The notes under the pieces were generated by a model that saw only the letters and a list, made by a program, of their open reading frames with translations, was not told the origin of the DNA and did no database searches. Below are positions 57,701-64,000 of a DNA stretch of 64,000 nucleotides, piece by piece. Source of the stretch: Candidatus Roseilinea sp. (GTDB lineage: Bacteria; Chloroflexota; Anaerolineae; J036; Brachytrichaceae); assembly GCA_026003755.1 (NCBI GenBank), contig BPHV01000001.1:62001-126000 (forward strand), written 5' to 3'. The translations under genes were made by a program, and so were the position numbers. The stretch's first letter is position 1. Each line of letters starts with the position of its first letter.

Positions 57701-57896
57701 GACCTATGAGCCGTCCGGCCCTTACGGCGCCAAGGCTGTGGCCGAGATACCCATGGATGGCGTCGCCCCGGCAGTGGCCAACGCGGTATACCATGCTACC
57801 GGTGTGCGCTTTTACCAAATTCCGCTTACGCCGGAGCGCGTGTGGCGCAGGTTGAAGGGCATCGAGGACAAGCGCTGGCTGATCGCGGACGCATGA
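54744..57896 (+). CDS. single-chain xanthine dehydrogenase/aldehyde oxidoreductase-family enzyme
   Basis: The 1,050-residue protein joins two subunits. Residues 1-160 are the iron-sulfur domains: plant-type 2Fe-2S site (KHGCETGECGACG, later Cys) and the helical 2Fe-2S site (CGYCTPAQ, CRCTGYLKP). After a Gln/Thr-rich linker, residues 230-1045 are the molybdopterin domain with GGGFGGKQEM, GAFRGYGAPQAEF and the active-site Glu in YGAKAVAEIP. There is no FAD domain. This order is that of Desulfovibrio-type aldehyde oxidoreductase, which passes electrons to ferredoxin or flavodoxin. Substrate cannot be told. Confidence 0.88.
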   Translation: MIVHLKINGQFKDIVVQPYETLLTALRREGYFSVKHGCETGECGACGVIMRAREGDAPAIVNTCVMLAAQAQDTEIITVESLGDRRGLSVIQQCFTENGAIQCGYCTPAQILAAKALLDRKPAPSEAEVRDAIGGVLCRCTGYLKPVQAVLNAAAMLRGEARDDLPPPFRRVIAPEGTGIGSPGAFRQDIGDVRWGGEGPSAGGRMAQAQAQTQTQTLTATLAPFMVAPEPQTSVVGKAEKKVDAAKLVQGKPAFVDDAPLPGMLYAAMLTSPHAHARIKHIDTSKAKALPGVHAVLTYKDVPRVVYASGGQSYPNPFPYDQVSLDSKVRHVGDRVAVVAAETPEIAQRALELIEVEYEVLPAVFDPDEAMREGAPVIHDEPDAIGIKDAKRNLVAEIVAEHGNVEQGFAESDFVIEREYRVPQVQQASIEPHVCMTWWDEDDRLVIRTSTQVPFHVRRMIAPLIGLPVKKIRVIKPRVGGGFGGKQEMLIEDLCAHLTIATGRPVRFEYTRAQEFTSARSRHPQRMVFKAGFKKDPNGGAPILHALSHYVIGNTGAYGTHGITVQTVSGMRGLSTYRCPNLKFHCHIVYTNIPTPGAFRGYGAPQAEFGLECLMDEAAQLMGVDTIELRRKNWVRVGDPLPLAAALGEAREGFEQVVKTSGLEECFQQAMAAIGWERRSEFAGKDLVIDPQRPSVRRGIGVAACMHGTAIAGLDMGAASVKMNDDGSFNCLVGGTDIGTGSDTVVGQIVAETLGVPLEDVIMYSSDTDMTPFDTGAYASSTTFITGGAAKKAAEQVRAQIQAVAAKMFNKGYGVVVPPEQIDTVEYLKHRPAAPDPSAARGEVKPEEVRLRNRCAWAPDGRAITLQQVALFATHTEEQHQIIAVASHMSYESPPPFGCQMAEVEVDTETGEVTVTKLVMAVDCGVAINPATASGQIEGGNLQACGYAHCEEMVYDAQGRLHNPRFGLYRIYSADEAPELQSILIQTYEPSGPYGAKAVAEIPMDGVAPAVANAVYHATGVRFYQIPLTPERVWRRLKGIEDKRWLIADA

Positions 57897-57929
57897 AGGG
57901 CATGGCCCCAAGCGATCTTGCGAATGCTC

Positions 57930-58235
57930 GCATGCGTATGCGCGAATCAGGCGTGTGTGCTCGTCAATCTCCCTCTCGCGCGGGTGCGCCCTGAATTCAC
58001 CCACGTCACCTTTTAAGCCGACGACCGCGCGCAGCAAAGTGGATCTGCCGCAGCTCGGTGGGCCTGGGATGACCAGGCCCTGCCGTTGCACATATCGCGG
58101 TTCGCGTTGTCGAGCGAGCGCGTCTGCTGTTGCGCAGCGACAGCGTGAAGGTTTCGCCAAAGCGCTTGCTCACGTTGACGACGTAGATGCTTGCTGCCCG
58201 CGGATGATCGTGTAGTTTGCTGAAAAGCACGGGAG
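57930..58235 (-). pseudogene. remains of an ABC-transporter ATPase, N-terminal part
   Basis: On the minus strand one frame reads IYVVNVSKRFGETFTLSL, like the first strand of an ABC ATPase. A second frame slightly downstream reads GLVIPGPPSCGRSTLLRAVVGL, a damaged Walker A motif. The frames do not join without changes and no later motif is present. This 350-bp gap between genes has no other content that I can support. Confidence 0.55.
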
Positions 58236-58246
58236 GTGGAAGAATC

Positions 58247-59023
58247 ATGACATTGGACGATGCGCTCTATCACATCGGATTCGGGCGGGGTGATCTAGGC
58301 CCTCAGCCGCCGGTGCTGGCGTTCTTGAGCGGCGACCCGGAGCGCGCGCGCTACATCGCCGAGCGCTACCTCACGGGCGTCAAGAAGCTGTCGGAGAATC
58401 GTGGGCTGAACAGCTACCTGGGTCTGTTGCCGAATGGTCGGCCGGCGCTTTCGGCGACCAGCGGCATGGGCGCGCCGTCGTTGAGCATCGTGGTGAACGA
58501 ACTGGTTCAGGTCGGCATGCGCGTGATGATTCGCATAGGCACTTGTGGGTCTATTCAACCACACGTCAAGCCCGGCAGCATTGTAATTACAAGCGCCGCG
58601 TTGTGCCGACAAGGCGCTGCCAACGACATCGCGCCCGTTGAATACCCGGCGGCGGCCGACCCCTTCCTAACGGTGGCGCTGGCCAAAGCGGCGCGCGAGC
58701 TGGGGGTGGAGCACCACGTGGGCATCACGGCCAGCGTGGACACCTTCTATGAGGGACAAGAGCGCATCGGCTCGGCCAACCCGCATCTGCTGCGCGCCTT
58801 GCGCGGCGTTACCGAGGAGTATCGTCGCCTGAATGTGCTGAACTATGAGATGGAAAGCGGCACGCTGTTCAAGATGGGCGGCGTGTACGGCTTCGCCGCG
58901 GGTTGTGTGTGCGGCGTGATCGCCCAGCGCACCGAAGACGAGCGCGTTGTGCTGGAGGCCAAAGCGATCGCCGTCGAGAACGCGATCCGGGTTGCGGTGG
59001 AGGCGGCGATGCGGTTGGCGTAG
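58247..59023 (+). CDS. udp: uridine phosphorylase-like nucleoside phosphorylase
   Basis: The 258-residue protein of the PNP/UDP family splits nucleosides with phosphate. It has FLSGDPERARYIAE (phosphate loop), SATSGMGAPSLSIVVNEL, IRIGTCGSIQPHVKPGSIVI, and NVLNYEMESGTLFKMGGVYG with the ribose-binding Glu-Met-Glu. These are the uridine-phosphorylase marks. ATG 58247 has GGGAGG upstream; the frame opens 10 codons earlier. Its last 150 bp are copied at 60596. Confidence 0.88.
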   Translation: MTLDDALYHIGFGRGDLGPQPPVLAFLSGDPERARYIAERYLTGVKKLSENRGLNSYLGLLPNGRPALSATSGMGAPSLSIVVNELVQVGMRVMIRIGTCGSIQPHVKPGSIVITSAALCRQGAANDIAPVEYPAAADPFLTVALAKAARELGVEHHVGITASVDTFYEGQERIGSANPHLLRALRGVTEEYRRLNVLNYEMESGTLFKMGGVYGFAAGCVCGVIAQRTEDERVVLEAKAIAVENAIRVAVEAAMRLA

Positions 59024-59107
59024 TCCTCTGTCTCGGTCGCCCATGCAGTGGTGTCGGCGCAAAGACAACCGGGCAGTAGTTAGACACGGTGAATCCTTGC
59101 CCAGACG

Positions 59108-59142
59108 ACGCAATGTGCGTCGAGATCATGTGCGTCGAGATC
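59108..59142 (+). repeat. short tandem repeat upstream of lipoprotein gene
   Basis: ATGTGCGTCGAGATC occurs twice in a row at about 59111-59141 in the 200-bp gap. Nothing else notable is seen there. Confidence 0.5.
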
Positions 59143-59223
59143 AATGTCCAGTAAAGGACACCCCTCACCCACGCTTTACGCCAATTTGCGCTTTTGGATT
59201 ACCATTCAGGGAGGAGGATAGTC

Positions 59224-60417
59224 ATGCACAAAAAGCAACTCTATACATGGATACTCGCCTCCGGTGTCGCAGCGGTTATCCTGGCGGCCTGTGGCGGGGG
59301 TGGGAGCGAGGGCGCAGGGCAGAGTACGCCGGCTGCCCAGCCCCAGTCGGCGGCTGGGGTATCCCGCAGCGAACCAACTCGGCCGGCTGCCACAGTGGAA
59401 TCTCCGCGGTCGGCTCCGGCGACGGTTGTCGGCGAGACTAGCAGTACGCCGACCCGGCCGGCTGCCACAGTGGAATCTCCACGGTCGGCTCCGACGGCGG
59501 TCGCCGACGAGACGAGCAGCATTCCAAGCATCGAGACCGGTCTCGAGTCGCTCGCCAGCTATCGCGTCCGCTACACCTTCTCGTTTGAAGGCAAGGATGA
59601 CGAGGGCAAGGAAAGAAAAGTCTCGCTGGAGTTCATACAAGAGGCCATCACCGAGAGCAAAGATCAGTATGTCCGCGTCGCCGGCGTTGGCATTAGTAAC
59701 ACTATTCCAAACACCAGCGTGTTAGAGTTCTTCAACGTCGGTGGTGTGAGCTACACCTACGCTATGGACGACGGGGGGGCAAAGTGCGTCAGCTTCTCTG
59801 GTAGTGACCCGGCGCCTGACCCGACGGCCATACTCAAGCCGGGCGATATGCTGGGTGGTCTAAACAAGGCCCGCCTGGTGGAGCGCGGCATCACCGTGAA
59901 CGGTGTCAAGGCCAACCACTACGTCGTTGATGAATCGGGCATTGGATTTGGCATGTTCGGCAAAGCCAGTGGCGACATCTGGGTCGCTCAGGACGGCAAT
60001 TTCGTGGTGAAGTACACCGGCACGGCCACCGGAAAGATACCGCTGTTCGGTGACAACAGCGAAGGCACGGCAACTTGGGAGTATCAACTTGAAGCGATCA
60101 ACACGCTTACCGCCATTGAGCTGCCACAGGAGTGTCTGGCGCAGAAGCCGGCGGATGACATCCCTGTGCCGGGCACTGCAACTGACAAGAATCAGTTTGG
60201 CGGATTGATCACCTTCAATACTGCTGACACTCCTGATCAGGTCGTCGAGTTCTACCGCGCCGAGTTGCCCAAACTCGGGTGGATGGAGGGCGAAGTTGCC
60301 GAGTTGGGCGACATGCGCATACTTGACTTTACCAAAGACGATCGCACGCTCAACATCACGATCACGCCTGGGAAAGATGGTGTTAGCGTGCTCATTACCG
60401 AGAAAAGAGGCGAATAG
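59224..60417 (+). CDS. lipoprotein with LppX/LolA-like fold suspected
   Basis: The 397-residue product has a lipoprotein signal (WILASGVAAVILAAC; Cys is residue 23). Residues 40-100 hold a 25-residue unit copied twice (PTRPAATVESPRSAP). The first domain (ESLASYRVRYTFSFEGKDDEGK, SGDIWVAQDGNFVVKYTGTATGK) resembles LppX_LprAFG/LolA-like proteins that carry lipids. A small C-terminal domain (DTPDQVVEFYRAELPKLGWMEGEV) is seen in many bacterial lipoproteins. GGAGGAGG precedes the ATG. Confidence 0.8.
   Translation: MHKKQLYTWILASGVAAVILAACGGGGSEGAGQSTPAAQPQSAAGVSRSEPTRPAATVESPRSAPATVVGETSSTPTRPAATVESPRSAPTAVADETSSIPSIETGLESLASYRVRYTFSFEGKDDEGKERKVSLEFIQEAITESKDQYVRVAGVGISNTIPNTSVLEFFNVGGVSYTYAMDDGGAKCVSFSGSDPAPDPTAILKPGDMLGGLNKARLVERGITVNGVKANHYVVDESGIGFGMFGKASGDIWVAQDGNFVVKYTGTATGKIPLFGDNSEGTATWEYQLEAINTLTAIELPQECLAQKPADDIPVPGTATDKNQFGGLITFNTADTPDQVVEFYRAELPKLGWMEGEVAELGDMRILDFTKDDRTLNITITPGKDGVSVLITEKRGE
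59384..59533 (+). repeat. two 75-bp tandem copies in the lipoprotein linker
   Basis: Each copy encodes a 25-residue stretch beginning PTRPAATVESPRSAP. Copies differ at only a few bases. Confidence 0.75.
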
Positions 60418-60497
60418 CCGCGTTTGTGACTAGAGTAACAGGCTGGACATGGCAAAAAGGCATGGCTGCGCTTATGACTTAAGTCGGAGCGCAAGCC

Positions 60498-60766
60498 ATG
60501 CCCAGCCTGATTGTTCAACACTTGCCGCACGCCGGCCACTTCGCCCTGGAGGACTTCTTTCCGGAAGGGCGGGTGGTGTCCTGCAGCAGATGAAGAGCGG
60601 CACGCTGTTCAAGATGGGCAGCGTGTACGGCTTCGCCGCGGGCTGCGTGTGCGGCGTGATCGCCCGGCGCACCGAGGACGAGCGCGTTGTGCTGGAGGCC
60701 AAAGCGATCGCCGTCGAGAACGCGATCCGGGTTGCGGTGGAGACGGCAGTAAACTGGCACGTATAA
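60498..60766 (+). pseudogene. chimeric fragment with duplicated 3' end of the udp-like gene
   Basis: Bases 60596-60747 repeat 58856-59007 (offset 1740) with about five differences. Upstream is a short frame (60498-60593) starting MPSLIVQHLPHAGHFALED, which may be the end of another gene. The copy lacks the N-terminal phosphate loop and cannot be active. The whole 60418-60864 gap holds no intact gene. Confidence 0.75.
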
Positions 60767-60864
60767 AAGTGACAGTCGCTTACTAGCGCCTCACGTTATG
60801 ATTGAATTTATGCCAGGCGAGGACTGAGCTTCGTGCCGCATCTGTTGTTGTCGCGGAGCGCGAT

Positions 60865-61995
60865 CTAGGTTGCAGTGGGGGGCAAGCCTACTTCTGACAT
60901 TAACGGCGCGAGCTGTACCGGCCGACCGGAGTGTGCCGAACGTCGAATCGCTTCCAGCACACAAATCGTCTCGATGCCTTCCTCAAGATCGGGGGAGTAG
61001 GGGCGATCTTGCAGCAGCGCTTCGGCAAAATATTCGGCGTAGTTGGCGAATTCGCCGTAATGCATGCCGTGTACTTCGTTGTTGAAGTAATAGGCGCGCT
61101 TGCCGTAGAGAGGATCCTCGATAACATCCCCATCCGGTGAAGTGTGGATGTAGCGCATATCGTGATACTGGGCCAAGCTGGTGCCTTCTGAACCATACAG
61201 CATGAGTTCGATAGCATTGCGAGCGGACGGAAGGTCATGCAGACCATAATGCCCCATTGCTCGACCAATGCGGCCATCGCTGCTGCGCAAGTTGGCTGTG
61301 TAGATATCGAATCCGGCGCCGTATTTGTGGGCCAGTGACGAGCGATATCCCAGCGCATGCACTTCGACGATGTGACCGAGATACCAGCGCACGAGGTCTA
61401 CCGGATGGCTTAGGCACAGGAAAGCCCAGTCGGTGGTGGTAGCTGCCCACGGGCTCTTGTCGTAGTACCAATCCATGCGATGGATGTAGTGGGCGTCTAC
61501 GAATTCTAAAGCGCCAATCTCGCCTCGCTCGAAGGCCCGTCGTTGTCGCTGGAAGGACTCAAAGAAACGGGTGCTTTGACCTACCAGTAACTTGCGACCG
61601 GTGCGCCGACCTGTTTCTAGCACGCGCTTGGCGTCGTCGAGGGAGTTAACCAGCGGTTTCGTGCAGATGACGTGTTTGCCTGCCTCGAATGCCTGCACGA
61701 TATGCCGGCCGTGCAGGTGATCTGGCGTGTAAATGCAGACGATGTCCACATCACTGCGCGCGAGCATTTCCTCGTAGCGCGTGGTGTAGAACAAATCGGG
61801 ACAGACGGCACGTGCCGCGGCGATCTTCTCTTCGCGCAAGTCACATCCTGCGACGGCGCAGACGTGGGCTGTGCGGAGCCGGCCGATGTCCCTGGGATCG
61901 GTCGCCGGATCGCGCGGCACAGGATGGGTGAGCGCTACGAGCATCGTGCGCCCCTCATGCAAACCGAGTACGCCAATTCCGAGCGGACGATTCAT
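60865..61995 (-). CDS. Gfo/Idh/MocA-family oxidoreductase
   Basis: The 376-residue protein has an N-terminal NAD(P)-binding domain (IGVLGLHEGRTMLVALTHP, CAVAGCDLREEKIAAAR, DVDIVCIYTPDHLHGRHIVQAFEAGKHVICTKPLV) and a C-terminal substrate domain. The usual catalytic E-K-P reads TKP here, keeping the Lys. It follows the mannosidase gene by 20 nt on the same strand, so the two likely act on one sugar substrate. ATG 61995 was chosen because the first 15 residues of the open frame lie in the upstream gene. Confidence 0.85.
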   Translation of the reverse strand: MNRPLGIGVLGLHEGRTMLVALTHPVPRDPATDPRDIGRLRTAHVCAVAGCDLREEKIAAARAVCPDLFYTTRYEEMLARSDVDIVCIYTPDHLHGRHIVQAFEAGKHVICTKPLVNSLDDAKRVLETGRRTGRKLLVGQSTRFFESFQRQRRAFERGEIGALEFVDAHYIHRMDWYYDKSPWAATTTDWAFLCLSHPVDLVRWYLGHIVEVHALGYRSSLAHKYGAGFDIYTANLRSSDGRIGRAMGHYGLHDLPSARNAIELMLYGSEGTSLAQYHDMRYIHTSPDGDVIEDPLYGKRAYYFNNEVHGMHYGEFANYAEYFAEALLQDRPYSPDLEEGIETICVLEAIRRSAHSGRPVQLAPLMSEVGLPPTAT

Positions 61996-62015
61996 GATGA
62001 CAGAAGTGACAGGAG

Positions 62016-64000
62016 TTAGACACGGTGGACTGTTGCCCACACATTGCGATACGCGTCGAGGTCACGCGTGACTTTGCGGCCAAGCTCGAGGTCGAGGTAC
62101 AGCGTTGCAATCTCATAGGGGCGCATCTCAAAGCTAACGGCGCTCCACGTGCTTAAAACCTCCAGCGGTGGCTCTGCAGGTATTGGTGCCAGCCGGCTGA
62201 TGGTTTCGCCGAGCAAATTAGTCTTGCGCGCGTCGGCAATGTGGCCCGGCAGGCGCAGTCGCACGCTTGTATCCTGACCGTTGAACTCGACGAGCCGTAA
62301 CACAAATGGATATCGAATATCCCCAAGTTGGGCCTCCCGGTAAAATGCAGTGACGGCGACATTGTCGGCGTCACACCACACGCATCCGAAAGCCGGCGGC
62401 AGCGTGATGGACGCTCGTTTCGGACGTTCTCCGTTTGTCTTCGGGAAGCAGCAAAGGACCGGGCGTGTAAATGCCTGTGCCAGCTTCCAGCGCTCTGCGT
62501 GGTTGATGCGACCATGAGGTATTAGACGAATGCGCACATCGAGCTGGTCGTAGAAGAAATCCTCGTCCCATGGGTCATACATTGTTAGGATGTGAAGTAG
62601 GCGATCGCCATCGCGCCGAAATGCCTGGCTTCCGTCGTGGAGCATTAGTAGTCCACGTTCACCTCCGACTGGGTCGGTCTCAACCAAGTCAACGAGCTGT
62701 AGCGCCGTGAACGGGTTGTGCACTTCCTCGAACCACTGCTTCGAGGTCATCCAGTCCCCAGTTGGATACTTTTTGAGATATGTGCCATGGGGGGTGATCT
62801 CGCTTACTCCGTAAGGGTGATCGTGGATAAGGGTGTAGGGAAATCGAACAGCGACCGATGTGCACAGCGCGGCGTTCATACCGCCATCCGGCCTGGGAAG
62901 ATCGCACGCCGTGTAATGTAAATCTACACCGTCTTGATCTGGTGCTAAAGTAATCGTAATGGTGACAAGCGCCCCGTCGCGACCGAATCGGTTGATGCGA
63001 ATCGCGTCGCCTGTCAGGCCCACATCGGCCCGCTCGAAGCAATCCGTTATCCCGTTTCGCACCATCAACAAATCAATGAGCGGTTGCGTCGCATCCAGCA
63101 CGCCATCGGGGAAAGCTTCACCGGTGATTTGTGTGATCTTGCCGAGGTTGCAGTTGACAGTGACAGAGAGCGCACCGCGCCTTAAGGTAATCGTTCCATT
63201 GTCTTCGATCCGCTCGATAGACAGCAGACCATCGCCACGCATTTGTTCGGTGATGGCGCAGTAGCCGAATGGCGGGATGTTGTGAAGCTGAAACCTCTGA
63301 CCGCTTTCGGGATCAACGACGACCGCACTGCGCGGCCATCCGAGTGGGTTGTAGGCGACCGGACGACCGACACGGTGGGCGAGCAATTGCATCGTGCGAT
63401 TGATGACGTGATGGCTCAAACCGAGGCTGCGCTCGTAAGAACGCACGCCGATGAAACCGCACAGCCCCTCGCATTCGTCATTGTCATGATGCTGTGCAGC
63501 AAGCAGCTCGCGCCAGGCCTCTTCCAACTCCCAGACCGGATAAACGTCCCAGCTCGGGTAGGGACGCCCGAAGAATCCGGCCATGGCCGAGATTGACTCT
63601 GCGGCAAGTAACTGGTGCTCGCTTGCGCGGCTGAAGCGACGCATGCGATCGCCATTCTTTCCGAGGCTCACGCCGTGAAAGACATCGTCGAGTGCATATC
63701 GTCTGGGCGTGGCAACTTCCCGTGCCGACTCGAGAAATTCAGAGAGCGTAACCGGCCGTATATCGAAGCGAGGGTCGGCCAGCAGCGCACGCAATGGCGG
63801 CAAGATCACTTCTGATCGGCACATCCAGTCGGGGGAAGGCATGAGTTCCAGCCACTGCAGGATGAGCGGTAGCTTCATCTCGCACAACTGCGGGCTTTCG
63901 AGCAAGCCCTCGAAGTCTTCGGGCCACTGATGAAGATTGAGCGCGTTGCGCGGGGCAGTAAGTAGCTGGCTGCCGTCCAAGCCTTCCCACCAGACCGCCG
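62016..64000 (-). CDS. GH38 alpha-mannosidase-like, N-terminus beyond window
   Basis: At least 661 residues are seen, the frame stays open to the window edge and the codons before TTG 63980 read AVWWEG, matching family sequence, so the start is outside. GH38 features are WWEGLDGSQLLTAP, WRELLAAQHHDNDECEGLCGF, and C-terminal beta-domains with RFPYTLIHDHPYGVSE, LLMLHDGSQAF and DQLDVRIRLIPHG. The catalytic Asp lies in the missing part. GH38 enzymes remove alpha-mannose from glycans. Confidence 0.8.
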   Translation of the reverse strand, partial: AVWWEGLDGSQLLTAPRNALNLHQWPEDFEGLLESPQLCEMKLPLILQWLELMPSPDWMCRSEVILPPLRALLADPRFDIRPVTLSEFLESAREVATPRRYALDDVFHGVSLGKNGDRMRRFSRASEHQLLAAESISAMAGFFGRPYPSWDVYPVWELEEAWRELLAAQHHDNDECEGLCGFIGVRSYERSLGLSHHVINRTMQLLAHRVGRPVAYNPLGWPRSAVVVDPESGQRFQLHNIPPFGYCAITEQMRGDGLLSIERIEDNGTITLRRGALSVTVNCNLGKITQITGEAFPDGVLDATQPLIDLLMVRNGITDCFERADVGLTGDAIRINRFGRDGALVTITITLAPDQDGVDLHYTACDLPRPDGGMNAALCTSVAVRFPYTLIHDHPYGVSEITPHGTYLKKYPTGDWMTSKQWFEEVHNPFTALQLVDLVETDPVGGERGLLMLHDGSQAFRRDGDRLLHILTMYDPWDEDFFYDQLDVRIRLIPHGRINHAERWKLAQAFTRPVLCCFPKTNGERPKRASITLPPAFGCVWCDADNVAVTAFYREAQLGDIRYPFVLRLVEFNGQDTSVRLRLPGHIADARKTNLLGETISRLAPIPAEPPLEVLSTWSAVSFEMRPYEIATLYLDLELGRKVTRDLDAYRNVWATVHRV

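Overview
The window is GC-rich, densely coded bacterial DNA with genes on both strands. It looks like a chromosome segment of an aerobic, heterotrophic member of the Chloroflexota (Anaerolineae/Thermoflexales-like). This is an inference from the mix of Pro/Thr-rich linkers in lipoproteins, an A2-type cytochrome oxidase, a long FN3-like surface protein ending in a short Y-x-P motif, RpoC with a large coiled-coil insertion, and frequent -10 boxes placed 7-8 nt before start codons. No phage, plasmid or CRISPR structure was seen. One IS element, one tRNA and several decayed gene fragments are present.

Layout. 1-3462: a partial secreted protein, nadE, an FmdB zinc ribbon and a Tag-type DNA glycosylase. 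3464-9070: a DUF4397 protein, a DUF402-CinA fusion, then a cysteine/sulfur-transfer group: a cysteine synthase (frameshifted), a JAMM peptidase and, after an opposing serine hydrolase, a three-domain CysO/ThiS-like + E1/ThiF + rhodanese fusion. This matches the mycobacterial CysM-Mec-CysO-MoeZ route, with carrier and activating enzyme in one chain. 9078-20842: lysA, an SH3 protein, an MTA/SAH-type deaminase, three glycosyltransferases, a Dus enzyme, tRNA-Val(CAC), a PfkB kinase and a membrane protein. 20839-27056: a phenylalanine/tyrosine degradation operon (hppD, phhA, hmgA, aminotransferase, fahA) with a divergent Lrp-type regulator; a second aminotransferase and a KimA-like permease follow.

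30657-43006: a roughly 1,890-residue RCC1/FN3/DUF11 surface protein, an ISKra4-like element with 22-bp inverted repeats and a 10-bp flanking repeat, an apparently gene-poor stretch, and rpoC without rpoB. 43322-47716: a cytochrome c oxidase operon (II with fused cytochrome c, A2-type I, a tiny membrane protein, IV-like, III, a secreted protein). 47724-57896: a SRAP protein, a GH-A-like lipoprotein, a GT39-like membrane protein, an EamA transporter (frameshifted), Mn-type SOD, a ferredoxin, PhoU and a single-chain molybdenum hydroxylase. 57897-64000: an ABC-ATPase remnant, a uridine-phosphorylase-like gene, a lipoprotein, a duplicated 3' fragment of the phosphorylase gene, a Gfo/Idh/MocA oxidoreductase and a GH38 alpha-mannosidase cut by the window end.

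Four genes are broken by what is in each case a single extra base in a homopolymer run. That pattern suggests consensus-sequence error as much as biology, and it should be resolved before any of the four is called a pseudogene.
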